Assembly: GCF_019468465.1 (NCBI RefSeq)
Contig: NZ_CP080519.1
Location: forward strand, 9,541,001 to 9,605,000
Source: Amycolatopsis sp. DSM 110486
Lineage (GTDB): Bacteria > Actinomycetota > Actinomycetes > Mycobacteriales > Pseudonocardiaceae
DNA: 64,000 bases
Reading direction: 5' to 3'
Positions 15,563 through 24,158 of this stretch are shown here, piece after piece. Numbering within the stretch: position 1 is the stretch's first letter; every line of letters starts with the position of its first letter. The position numbers and the translations under genes are program-made. Below the pieces are notes generated by a model. The model did not search any database and was not told the DNA's origin. It saw only the letters and a program-made list of their open reading frames with translations.

Positions 15563-16941
15563 GAATCCCCCGTTCCCGCGCCGGCGGCCTGCTCGCGCTC
15601 GCCGCGCTGCTGGGCGTGTCGGCCTGCGGCGTCGGCACGCCGACCGCCTCCCAACCGTCCACTGTGGCCCAGGCCCCGCAGCTGGCCCCCGGCCAGCAGG
15701 TCTCGATCGTGTTCGAGAGCTACAACTTCGGCCTCGCCGGCACCTGGACCGACACGTTCAACGAGCTCATCGGCCAGTTCGAGAAGAAGTTCCCGAACAT
15801 CAAGGTCACGCCGCAGAAGCCCAACGGAAGCGACCCGAACCCCGCCCACAACTCCACCTCCAGCGTGCAGACCGAGATCGCCGCCGGCAACCCGCCGGAC
15901 GTCGCGCAGCTCGGCTTCGACACCCTCGCCTTCGCCGCGGGCCAGCTCGGCGCGCAGCCGCTCGACGACCTGTTCGGCAAGAGCGAAATCGACTCCGAGT
16001 TCGGCGGGCAGTTCCCCTACGCGAACGCCATCCGCACCATCGGCAACGTCGACGGCAAGACCTACGGCGTGCCGTTCGTGCTCTCCACGCCGGTGCTCTA
16101 CTACAACGCCACGCTCTTCAAGCAGGCCGGACTAAACCCCGACAACCCGCCGAAGACGTGGGCCGAGGTCCAGCAGGACGGCGCCAAGATCAAGCAGGCC
16201 ACCGGCAAGGACGGCGCGTACGCCGACTGCCTCGTGCGCTCCGCGAGCGACTGGTGCTTCCAGAGCCTCGTGCGCTCGGCCGGCGGCCGCGTGCTGTCGC
16301 AGGACCGCAAGCAGCTGACCTACGACCAGGCGCCGACCGTGCAGGCCGTGAAGCAGATGCAGGACATGGTCACCGCGGGTGCCATGCCGAAGCTCAGCCA
16401 GGTGCAGGCCACCGCCGCGTTCCCGCGTGGTGACCTCGGCATGATGCTGGAGAGCAGCGCCGCGCAGGGCGGGTACCTCAAGGGCGCCCAGGGCGCAGGC
16501 TGGGAGCTGCGCGCCGCGCCGATGCCGAGTTTCGGGGACAAGCCGACCGTGCCCACCAACTCCGGCGCCGCACTGTACGTCTTCTCCAAGGACCCCGCCA
16601 AGCAGCGCGCCGCGTGGGAGCTCATCAAGTTCCTGACCAGCGCGGGGGCCTACGACGTGATCACCAGCAAGATCGGCTACCTGCCGCTGCGCCTGGGCCT
16701 GCTCGACGACCCGGCCCACCTCAAGCCGTGGGCGGACAAGAACCCGATGATCAAGCCGAACGTGGCCCAGCTGCAGCACATCGAGCCGTGGGTCGCCTTC
16801 CCGGGCACCGGCTTCCAGCAGATCCGCGACACGATGATGGACGCCGTCGAGAAGTCCGTGTTCCAGGGCGCCGACCCGCAGACGTCGCTCACCGCCGCGG
16901 CGAAGCAGACCGCGTCGCTGCTGCCCGGCGGCGGCAAGTGA
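15559..16941 (+). CDS. extracellular solute-binding lipoprotein of the importer
   Basis: A 460-residue family-1 binding protein. The N-terminus has a lipoprotein signal with lipobox VSAC (Cys23), so it should be anchored on the outer face of the membrane. The body shows the usual two-lobe pattern: WTDTFNELIGQFEKKFPNIK, then YGVPFVLSTPVLYYNATLF and a helical C-terminal lobe. Overall form and gene partners fit UgpB-like proteins that bind glycerol-3-phosphate or its diesters. Substrate is inferred from the phosphodiesterase encoded next, not from binding residues. ATGA and GTGA overlaps on both sides. Confidence 0.85.
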   Translation: MRIPRSRAGGLLALAALLGVSACGVGTPTASQPSTVAQAPQLAPGQQVSIVFESYNFGLAGTWTDTFNELIGQFEKKFPNIKVTPQKPNGSDPNPAHNSTSSVQTEIAAGNPPDVAQLGFDTLAFAAGQLGAQPLDDLFGKSEIDSEFGGQFPYANAIRTIGNVDGKTYGVPFVLSTPVLYYNATLFKQAGLNPDNPPKTWAEVQQDGAKIKQATGKDGAYADCLVRSASDWCFQSLVRSAGGRVLSQDRKQLTYDQAPTVQAVKQMQDMVTAGAMPKLSQVQATAAFPRGDLGMMLESSAAQGGYLKGAQGAGWELRAAPMPSFGDKPTVPTNSGAALYVFSKDPAKQRAAWELIKFLTSAGAYDVITSKIGYLPLRLGLLDDPAHLKPWADKNPMIKPNVAQLQHIEPWVAFPGTGFQQIRDTMMDAVEKSVFQGADPQTSLTAAAKQTASLLPGGGK

Positions 16942-17798
16942 GGCTCACGGCTCCCGAGCTGACCCTGATCCAGCTGAGCGACCCGCACATCTGCGCCGAA
17001 GGCGAGCTCCTGCATGGGGCCGTCGACACCTTCGCCACGCTGGACACCGCGCTCGGGACGATCCTGTCGTCCCGAGCGCGGGTCCACGGCCTGCTGCTCA
17101 CCGGCGACCTCGCCAACGAGGGCAAGCCCGAGGCGTATCGGAGGCTCGCCTCGGCACTGGCGCCGGCGGCGGCCGAGCTCGGCGCGGAAGTCGTGTACGC
17201 CATGGGCAACCACGACGAGCGCGCCGCGTTCCGCCGGGAGCTGCTGCCCGAGTCGCCGGACCCGATCGCCGCGGTGGACTCGGTTCACCGCATCGAAGGC
17301 GTCCGGGTCGTCGTGCTCGACAGCAGCACGCCGGCCCGGCCCGACGGGCGGCTCGAGCCCGCCCAGCTGGAGTGGCTGCGCGACGAGCTGGCGAGCCCGG
17401 CCCCACGCGGCACGATCCTGGTGGTGCACCACCCGCCACTCCCCTCGCCTGTGCCGTCGGCGCACCTGCTCCGGCTGCACAACGCGGACGACCTGGCGGC
17501 GGCGCTGGCGGGCACGGACGTGCGGATGATCGTCACCGGCCACGCCCACCACACCGGCTGCGGGTCGCTGGCGGGGATCCCGGTGTGGGTCGGGCCGGCG
17601 CTCGCCTACCGGTCGGATCCGCTCCCGCCGCCGGGCCGGATGCGCGGGCGGGTGGGCGCGGGGATCAGCCGCATCGACCTGATCGACGGGACGTTCGTCG
17701 CCACCGCGGTCGAGATCGGCGACGCGCCGGTGGTGTACGACGAGGACAAGGAGGAACGCGTGCGCTACGCCCTGGACAAGTTCTTCAAGGACGGGTGA
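16938..17798 (+). CDS. calcineurin-type phosphodiesterase (GpdQ/CpdA-like)
   Basis: A 286-residue metallophosphoesterase with all five metal motifs: DPHIC near residue 14, LTGDLANEGKPEAY, GNHDER, VVHHPP and GHAHHTG. This class includes GpdQ glycerophosphodiesterase and CpdA cyclic-nucleotide phosphodiesterase. No signal peptide, so it acts in the cytoplasm. Its position inside the transporter operon, with GTGA overlap upstream and three bases before the next gene, suggests that it cleaves the imported compound, most simply a glycerophosphodiester to glycerol-3-phosphate and an alcohol. Confidence 0.85.
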   Translation: MRLTAPELTLIQLSDPHICAEGELLHGAVDTFATLDTALGTILSSRARVHGLLLTGDLANEGKPEAYRRLASALAPAAAELGAEVVYAMGNHDERAAFRRELLPESPDPIAAVDSVHRIEGVRVVVLDSSTPARPDGRLEPAQLEWLRDELASPAPRGTILVVHHPPLPSPVPSAHLLRLHNADDLAAALAGTDVRMIVTGHAHHTGCGSLAGIPVWVGPALAYRSDPLPPPGRMRGRVGAGISRIDLIDGTFVATAVEIGDAPVVYDEDKEERVRYALDKFFKDG

Positions 17799-17801
17799 AC
17801 G

Positions 17802-18740
17802 ATGTTCGTCGAAATCCCGGCACCCGTGGTGGTGGTCCCGGCGCGCGTGGCTCGGCCGGCGCTGGTGCGGCGGCTCCTGCGCGGGGCGCCGCCGTACCTT
17901 TACCTCCTGCCGGCGTTGGCCCTGCTGGTGATCTGGACCTACCGCCCGCTCGTGCAAACCGCGCAGCTGTCGTTCTTCTCCTGGAACCTGTTGCCCACCC
18001 AGCCGGCGACACCGGTGGGGCTGGGCAACTACGTGCGGTTGTTCCAAGTGCCCGCCGTGGGCCAAGCCGCGCTGCGAACCCTGGAGGTGATCGGGGGCCT
18101 GATCCCGTTCACACTCCTGGTCCCGGTGCTGGTCGGCCTGCTCGGCCAGCGCGTGCGGGGCCGGGCACGCGCGGTGTACCAGGCGCTCGTGTTCGCCCCG
18201 CTGCTGGTCGCGCCCGTAGCCAGCGCAACCGTGTGGGAGTGGCTGCTCGAACCGTCGGGCGGCGCGGTGAACCGCGTGCTGGGCACCCACGTGAACTGGC
18301 TGCACGACACCACGTGGGCGCAGCCCGCGATCATCCTGGTGACCGGGTGGCACCTGATCGGGTTCGCGGTGCTCGTGGTGTCCGCGGGGCTGTCCAACAT
18401 CAACAGCGACTACAGCGAGGCGGCCATGATCGACGGCGCCTCCCGCGGCCAGATCACCCGCTGGATCACGCTGCCGCTGCTGTCGCCGACGCTGGTGTTC
18501 CTGGCGCTGATGACGGTGCTGCTGTCGGCGCAGTGGACCTTCCCGCTGATCGACACGATCACGCAGGGCGGCCCGTCGGGCGCCACCACGAACGTCTACT
18601 ACCTGCTGTGGGACTACAGCTTCCACAGCTTCGACGCCGGGCTCGGCACGGCGGCGGGGATGGTGCTGTTCGTGGTGTTCGGCATCATCGCCGCGGGGCT
18701 CGTTTTGCTCAGCGAGAAACTGTCCGTCCACGACGACTGA
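17802..18740 (+). CDS. ABC transporter permease, UgpA-like
   Basis: A 312-residue inner-membrane protein with six predicted membrane helices, the first in YLYLLPALALLVIWTY, and the EAA loop EAAMIDGASRGQITRWITLP that docks with the ATPase. It is of the MalF/UgpA sugar-permease type. ATG 17802 follows the phosphodiesterase stop by three bases. It works as a heterodimer with the next gene product. Confidence 0.9.
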   Translation: MFVEIPAPVVVVPARVARPALVRRLLRGAPPYLYLLPALALLVIWTYRPLVQTAQLSFFSWNLLPTQPATPVGLGNYVRLFQVPAVGQAALRTLEVIGGLIPFTLLVPVLVGLLGQRVRGRARAVYQALVFAPLLVAPVASATVWEWLLEPSGGAVNRVLGTHVNWLHDTTWAQPAIILVTGWHLIGFAVLVVSAGLSNINSDYSEAAMIDGASRGQITRWITLPLLSPTLVFLALMTVLLSAQWTFPLIDTITQGGPSGATTNVYYLLWDYSFHSFDAGLGTAAGMVLFVVFGIIAAGLVLLSEKLSVHDD

Positions 18741-18750
18741 GGAGGCGTCC

Positions 18751-19590
18751 ATGGTGGATTTCGTTCCGGGAGCGAGCTCGCGCCTGCGGGCCCTGCCCGG
18801 GCACCTGGCGCTCGGTGCGCTGGGCGTGCTGTGCGTCTTCCCCATCTACTGGCTCTACGCGACTTCGCTGCGCCGGCCCGACCAGGTGCTGTCGCTCTCG
18901 CCCATCCCGTGGCCGCTCTCGCTCGGCAACTACGCCGAGGCGATCCAGCTGGTCGACATCCCGCAGCTGCTGATCAACACGACGCTGGTGGCGCTGCTGA
19001 CGGCGCTCGGACAGCTGCTCACCGGCCTGCTGGCGGCGTACGCGTTCGCCGGCTGGACCTTCCCGCTCAAGCGGCTGTGCTACCTGCTGTTCGTGGGCAC
19101 CTGGCTCGTGCCGTTCCAGGTGACGATGCTGCCCAACTACGTGCTGCTGCTGCAGCTGGGCCTGCTCAACACCCTCGGCGGCGTGGTCGTGCCGAACCTG
19201 TGCTCGGCACTCGGCGTGATCCTGCTGCGCCAGCACCTCGACGGCTTCCCCAAGGAGCTCCTGGAGGCGGCCAAGATGGACGGCCGCTCCTCCTGGCGGA
19301 CCTTGTGGACGGTCGTGGTGCCGAACCTGCGGGCCCCGCTCGCCGCGCTGGCGATCCTGCTGTTCGTCACGGCCTGGAACGAGTACTTCTGGCCCGCGAT
19401 GGTGCTGCAGCGCAGCAACGACGTGCTGCAGCTCGGGCTGCGCAGCTTCATGATCAGTGAGGGCGGCCAGGGCACCTACTGGGGACCGCTGATGGCGGTG
19501 GCCGGCCTGGCGTGCCTGCCGATCTTCGCGCTGTACCTGGTGCTGCGCCGCCACATCGTGAACGCGTTCGTGCGCTCCGGTCTGAAATGA
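18751..19590 (+). CDS. ABC transporter permease, UgpE-like
   Basis: A 279-residue MalG/UgpE-type permease with about six membrane helices and the EAA loop EAAKMDGRSSWRTLWTVVVP. It starts ten bases after the previous gene behind a GAGGAGG ribosome binding site. It is the last gene of the importer operon; the following 58 bases hold no clear terminator. Confidence 0.9.
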   Translation: MVDFVPGASSRLRALPGHLALGALGVLCVFPIYWLYATSLRRPDQVLSLSPIPWPLSLGNYAEAIQLVDIPQLLINTTLVALLTALGQLLTGLLAAYAFAGWTFPLKRLCYLLFVGTWLVPFQVTMLPNYVLLLQLGLLNTLGGVVVPNLCSALGVILLRQHLDGFPKELLEAAKMDGRSSWRTLWTVVVPNLRAPLAALAILLFVTAWNEYFWPAMVLQRSNDVLQLGLRSFMISEGGQGTYWGPLMAVAGLACLPIFALYLVLRRHIVNAFVRSGLK

Positions 19591-19648
19591 GACGCGGCGA
19601 ACCCACTGGATGGGCGCACCCGCGGCATCGGTGTCGTCGGCCTGGTCG

Positions 19649-20581
19649 TCATGATCTGATCGACTTGTGTGATGGCGGGCTGGAGAACGGGCCGACGGCG
19701 TCGAGACATTCCAGAAACGAATCCCGCAGCCGATCGTCCTGATCGTCACGCCACACCACGTAAAGGTCGACGGCGGGCACGGGATCGTAGAGCGGAACCG
19801 CGACCGTGCGCGCGCCACCCGCGACGGCCCCGGCGAGCATCGCCCGCGAGATCGACGCGAAACCCACGAGGGATCGTGCCGTCACCAGGATCTCGGTCGT
19901 AGCCGGGTGATCGATCTCGTGCACGACGTCGAGCCCGATGCCTGCCTCGTCGGCGGCCCGGACGATGGCGTCGTACATGGCCGGGCACAGATCCCGTTCG
20001 AACAGCACGCACGGTTGGCCGGCCAGCTCGGCGAAGGGCACCCCGGGGCGCCCGGCCCACTTGTGCCGCTGCCGCACGACGGCGACGAGCGAAAGCCGCA
20101 TCAAACGCCGGTAGCGGAACTTCGCCGTGGCCGGACGGCCGTAGACGAGCGCCACGTCGAGCGCGCCGCGCTCGAGCGCCTGAAGCTGCGGCCCGGTCCG
20201 CTTCTCCTCCAGCACCACGGCCACCTCCGGGTGGTCGGCCTGCATCTTCTCCATGACCGAGGGCAGGACGTGTTGCGCCGCGGGGAAGTTGTAGCCGACG
20301 CGGATCGTGCCGGAGCGACCGGCGGCAGCCTCGCGGACGGACCGCCCGGCCTGCTCGACCAGGCGCACGAGCTCACGCGCCTCGGCTTCGAACGCCTGCC
20401 CCGCCCGAGTCAGGTGCACCGCGTGGGTCGTCCGCGCCACCAGTTCCACGCCGAGGGTGCGCTCGAGACGTTGCAGCTGCTGGCTCAGCGATGGCTGGGT
20501 GAGGTGCAGCTTCAGGGCGGCGCGGCCGAAGTGCAGCTCGTCCGCAAGCGCCAGGAAGGCCAGCACGTGCCGGTACTCCAT
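19649..20581 (-). CDS. LysR-family transcriptional regulator (paralogue 1)
   Basis: A 310-residue LysR protein: winged helix at residues 1-60 (ADELHFGRAALKLHLTQPSL, SQQLQRLERTLG), then a two-lobe effector domain containing RVGYNFPAAQHVLPSVMEKM. ATG 20581 gives the normal family length, so upstream in-frame starts are ignored. It is closely related to the next LysR gene (I estimate about 60% identity by eye across the whole length), so a tandem duplication is likely. Neither has an adjacent divergent target gene; the target is unknown. Confidence 0.85.
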   Translation of the reverse strand: MEYRHVLAFLALADELHFGRAALKLHLTQPSLSQQLQRLERTLGVELVARTTHAVHLTRAGQAFEAEARELVRLVEQAGRSVREAAAGRSGTIRVGYNFPAAQHVLPSVMEKMQADHPEVAVVLEEKRTGPQLQALERGALDVALVYGRPATAKFRYRRLMRLSLVAVVRQRHKWAGRPGVPFAELAGQPCVLFERDLCPAMYDAIVRAADEAGIGLDVVHEIDHPATTEILVTARSLVGFASISRAMLAGAVAGGARTVAVPLYDPVPAVDLYVVWRDDQDDRLRDSFLECLDAVGPFSSPPSHKSIRS

Positions 20582-20712
20582 CACCACCTCCGCGACCCGT
20601 GGTCCGTCATCTTCACCCGCCAAGGCGAACACGCCGTGAACGGACCTCGAACCCGGGCGGGGCATAGCGGATCTCAAGGGTGCCGGAGCCGGCGGCAAGT
20701 GGTCCGCCAGGT

Positions 20713-20772
20713 CGCACGCATCGGGAGCAGCCCGCCGTGATCACCGGCCTGCTGGAGAAGTTCCTCGCCTGA
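20713..20772 (+). pseudogene. possible C-terminal remnant between the two LysR genes
   Basis: A short frame ending HREQPAVITGLLEKFLA and stop resembles the end of an alpha/beta-hydrolase. No start or body is present, because the LysR gene on the other strand occupies the DNA upstream. It may be a scar from the insertion or duplication of the regulators, or chance. Confidence 0.25.
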
Positions 20773-20775
20773 GGC

Positions 20776-21711
20776 TCACGCGATGCGCGCCTCCGCCCGC
20801 GCGGGCGCGTGGAACGGCCCGGCGGCCTCCAGGCAGTCGAGGAACGCCGTGCGTGGGCTGTGCGGCCCGTCGCCTTCGCGCCAGACGGCGTAGAGGTCGA
20901 TCATCGGGACCGGGTCGTAGAGCTGGACCCACGTCGGGCGCACGCCGCCGGCGGTCCCGATGCCGAAGATGCCGCGTGACACCGACGCGAAGCCCACCAG
21001 CGGCTTGACCGAGACAAGGATGCCCGTCGCCACGGGGTCGTCGACCACGTGCGCGACCCTGAGCCGCACGCTCGCACGCTCGGCCGCGGTCATGATCGCG
21101 TCGTACATCGCCGGGCACTTCTCGCGGGAGAACAGGATGCACCCCTGCCGGGCGAGCTCGGCGAACGGCACGCCCGGCCGGCCGGCCCAGCGGTGCCCCT
21201 GACCGACGATGGCGATCATCGGCAGACTCATCAGGCGCCGGTGGCGGAAATCGCTGGTGACGGGGTGCCCGTAGACGAGCGCGACGTCGAGCTCCCCCTC
21301 CGCCAGCGCGGCGAGCTGCGCCCCGGTGCGCTTCTCCTCGAGCTTGACCGACAGCTGCGGGTGCTGCACGTGCATCATCGCCATCGTCGCCGGCAGGATG
21401 TGCTGCCCGGCCGGGAAGTTGTAGCCGACGCGGACCGTTCCCGTCCGCCCCGCGGCGGCCTCGCGGGCCGAGTCCGCTGCCTTCTGCGCCTGCGCCATGA
21501 TCGCGCGGGCGTCCACCGCGAACGCCCGCCCGGCCGAGGTCAGCCGCACCTCGTGCGACGTCCGGTCCACGAGCTGGACCTCCAGCGTCCGCTCGAGCCG
21601 CTGCAGCTGCTGACTCAACGACGGTTGCGTCCGGTGCAACCGCGCCGCAGCTCGCCCGAAGTGCAACTCCTCGGCGACTGCGAGAAAGCCCTCCAAGTGC
21701 CTGAACTCCAT
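20776..21711 (-). CDS. LysR-family transcriptional regulator (paralogue 2)
   Basis: A 311-residue LysR regulator, HTH at residues 1-60 (AEELHFGRAAARLHRTQPSL) and effector domain with RVGYNFPAGQHILPATMAMM and WAGRPGVPFAELA, the latter nearly identical in paralogue 1. ATG 21711 is chosen by alignment to the paralogue. It lies 157 bases from the hydrolase gene on the same strand. The ligand pocket residues cannot be judged by eye. Confidence 0.85.
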   Translation of the reverse strand: MEFRHLEGFLAVAEELHFGRAAARLHRTQPSLSQQLQRLERTLEVQLVDRTSHEVRLTSAGRAFAVDARAIMAQAQKAADSAREAAAGRTGTVRVGYNFPAGQHILPATMAMMHVQHPQLSVKLEEKRTGAQLAALAEGELDVALVYGHPVTSDFRHRRLMSLPMIAIVGQGHRWAGRPGVPFAELARQGCILFSREKCPAMYDAIMTAAERASVRLRVAHVVDDPVATGILVSVKPLVGFASVSRGIFGIGTAGGVRPTWVQLYDPVPMIDLYAVWREGDGPHSPRTAFLDCLEAAGPFHAPARAEARIA

Positions 21712-21868
21712 TTCCTGCCTCCGCACAGTTGTGGTCGCCAGCGTCGTCCACTCGTGAGAACGGGCGGTGAACCTCCGTTGCTGGCCGCAAGGCACCCGGA
21801 TTAGATGCTGGTGCCACGAGCGGGCTCACCCCGCACGCAAACACTGAAGTCCACTGTGGACTCAGAGC

Positions 21869-22780
21869 TCAGAGGCTCTCGGTGAAGAAGCCCGCCAGTT
21901 TGTCCACCGCCGGGCCCACGTAGCGCTCCTTGTCGTAGAGGTCGACGTGGCTCGCGCCTTCGACATGGTGCAGTTCCTTGGGACCCGTGGCCTTCAGGAA
22001 CGCCTCGACACTCATCCACGCGGTGATCGCGCGCGTGCCGACGATCATCAGCAGCGGGCGAGGGCCGATCAGCGGCACGGCGGCGAAGGCGTCGAACGTG
22101 GCGAACTTGTCGACGCTCGTCCAGTCGAAGAACTCGGCCGAGCGCGGGTGGTGTCCGCGCGCGGTGCGGTAGTACTCGAAGCCCTCCGCGCCGTGCTCCC
22201 CGCCGAGGGCGCGGGCCTGTTCGACCGTCTCGGGGAACAGCGTGAGCGGCGCGGGCTTCTCGCCGGCGGCCGCCACGGTGCGGGCGTGGGCGGCGGCGCC
22301 CAGCATGCCTTCGAACACGGCCGGGTCCTGCGCACCGTCGGCGCCCAGGCGGAACTGGCGGGCGATGTCGGCGCCGCTGACGGTCGCGACGGCCTTCACC
22401 CGGCGGTCGCTGCCGGTGGCCGACAGCACGTAGCCGCCGGACGCGCAGATGCCGAGCTCACCGATGCGGCCGGCGTCCACTTCGGAACGGGTGGTCAGGA
22501 ACGACACGGCGGCCTTGAAGTCCTCCACGCGCTGCGCGGGGTCTTCGAGGCCGCGCGGCTCGCCGCCGCTCTCGCCCTGGAAAGCGGCGTCGAACGCCAG
22601 CGTGACGAACCCGCGTTCGGCCAGGCGGGCCGCGTAGAGACCGGCGGCCTGTTCCTTCACGCCGCTGCCTGGGTGGCCGACGATCACGGCCGGGCTCGGG
22701 CCGTCGGCCTCGGCCGGGACGTAGAGGTGGCCGGCGAGCCGGACGCTAGCGCTGTCGAAGGTGACGTCGATCTTCGGCAC
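21869..22780 (-). CDS. alpha/beta hydrolase, dienelactone-hydrolase-like
   Basis: A 303-residue protein with VIVGHPGSGVKEQAAGLYAA after the first strands and the nucleophile elbow GICASGGYV, in which Ser of CASGG is the probable nucleophile. This matches the YcjY/MK0773-type hydrolases related to acetylxylan esterase and dienelactone hydrolase. The late His in EGASHVDLYD completes the triad. GTG 22780 has AGGGAG upstream. It is divergent from the XRE regulator, with 151 bases between them, so that regulator may control it. Confidence 0.85.
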   Translation of the reverse strand: MPKIDVTFDSASVRLAGHLYVPAEADGPSPAVIVGHPGSGVKEQAAGLYAARLAERGFVTLAFDAAFQGESGGEPRGLEDPAQRVEDFKAAVSFLTTRSEVDAGRIGELGICASGGYVLSATGSDRRVKAVATVSGADIARQFRLGADGAQDPAVFEGMLGAAAHARTVAAAGEKPAPLTLFPETVEQARALGGEHGAEGFEYYRTARGHHPRSAEFFDWTSVDKFATFDAFAAVPLIGPRPLLMIVGTRAITAWMSVEAFLKATGPKELHHVEGASHVDLYDKERYVGPAVDKLAGFFTESL

Positions 22781-22931
22781 GGGGTGCTCCCTGGGGGGAA
22801 TCTGTGCCCGGCGGGGTGCCGGGGCCTGGCTCCACGATCCGGCCGTGTCCGCGGGTCCACCAGAGACGGGTTTCCGGGTGGTCAAGATCCTGGCCCTCTT
22901 GCGCGCGGCAGGCCGGGCGCAGAATGAACGC

Positions 22932-23792
22932 ATGACCACTCCGTCCGGCTCCGCGCGGCTCGGCGACTTCCTCAAGGCGCGCCGCGCCCAGCTGACCCCT
23001 CGCGACGTCGGGCTGCCCGAAACCGGCACCCGCCGCAAGGTCGCGGGGCTGCGCCGCACCGAGGTCGCACAGCTGGCGGCCATCAGCGTCGAGTACTACA
23101 CGCGGCTGGAACAGGGCCGCGCCCAGGCGTCGGCGACGGTCCTCGCCACGCTCGCACGCGCCCTGCTGCTCGACGACGACCAGCAGACCTACCTCTACGA
23201 CCTCGCCGGCAAGGCCGACGCCCGCCCGCGCCGCCGTCGCACGGTGCAACGGGTGCGGCCCGCCATCCGGCGCCTGCTCGACCAGCTCACCGAAACCCCC
23301 GCGATCGTCCTCGGCAAACGCCTCGACATCCTGGGGTGGAACACCGCGGCGACCGCCCTGTACGTCGACTTCGCCCAGGTGGCGCCCGCGCGGCGCAACT
23401 ATGTGCACCTCATGTTCACCGAGCCGGCGTTCCGCGCCCTGCACCCGCACTGGCAGCACGACGCTCGTGTGGCCGTGTCGGCCCTGCGGATGGAGGCGGC
23501 CACCGATCCCGAGGATCCGGAGCTGGCCCGCCTCGTCGGCGAGCTTTCCGTGCAGAACGGCGACTTCCGCACGTGGTGGGTCGAGCACCGGGTCACCAGC
23601 GCGGGCTTCGGCACCAAGAACTACCGGCACCCGCTCGTCGGCGACCTCACGCTCGACTGCGACACCTGGCTCAGCCCCGACGGCTCCGGCCAGCGACTGA
23701 TGGTCCTCACCGCCGAGCCCGGCACCCCGTCGCGCGACGCGCTGGACATCCTGCTGTCCTGGAACGCCGAACATTCGGCGGCCGAGCGATGA
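22932..23792 (+). CDS. XRE-family regulator with MmyB-like ligand domain
   Basis: A 286-residue protein: helix-turn-helix at residues 10-80 (RRKVAGLRRTEVAQLAAISV, EYYTRLEQGR) and a C-terminal PAS-like MmyB domain (LGKRLDILGWNTAATALYVD to the end, with the conserved FRTWWVEHRV). The MmyB fold binds fatty-acid-like ligands in characterised relatives. It overlaps DUF2255 by ATGA and is divergent from the hydrolase, a common arrangement in which such regulators repress a neighbouring oxidoreductase or hydrolase. Confidence 0.9.
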   Translation: MTTPSGSARLGDFLKARRAQLTPRDVGLPETGTRRKVAGLRRTEVAQLAAISVEYYTRLEQGRAQASATVLATLARALLLDDDQQTYLYDLAGKADARPRRRRTVQRVRPAIRRLLDQLTETPAIVLGKRLDILGWNTAATALYVDFAQVAPARRNYVHLMFTEPAFRALHPHWQHDARVAVSALRMEAATDPEDPELARLVGELSVQNGDFRTWWVEHRVTSAGFGTKNYRHPLVGDLTLDCDTWLSPDGSGQRLMVLTAEPGTPSRDALDILLSWNAEHSAAER

Positions 23793-24133
23793 CCTGGACC
23801 GCTTCGGAACTGGCTGCGCTTTCGGCTTCGGAGTCGCTGGAGCTCAGTGCGGGGTCCGATGGTGACGCCTGGGTGGAGGTCGGTTTCGTCCTCGTCGACG
23901 GCACGCTGTTCGTCCGCGCGTTCCGCGGTCCCGGCTCCCGGTGGTTCCAGGCCGCCTCGAACCACCGCCGCGGCCGACTCCGGGTCGCCTCGCTGAGCCG
24001 CGCCGTCGCGTTCGCTGCCGACGGCGAGGGTGCGGCCGAGATCGACGAGGCTTACCGCGCCAAGTATGGAGCCGCTTCGCTCGTTACCAATGCCCACGCT
24101 CGAGCCGCGACGCTCCGGATCACCCCGGCGTAG
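23789..24133 (+). CDS. DUF2255 family protein
   Basis: A 114-residue protein with the family pattern WVEVGFVLVDGTLFVRAFRG, then SRWFQAAS and a final AYRAKYG...ATLRITP. These resemble small flavin-pocket split-barrel proteins (nitroreductase-like), but catalytic function is not known. Translationally coupled to the XRE regulator by a 4-base overlap. Confidence 0.8.
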   Translation: MTWTASELAALSASESLELSAGSDGDAWVEVGFVLVDGTLFVRAFRGPGSRWFQAASNHRRGRLRVASLSRAVAFAADGEGAAEIDEAYRAKYGAASLVTNAHARAATLRITPA

Positions 24134-24158
24134 CGCGATCGGCCGGCAACGACAGGTC

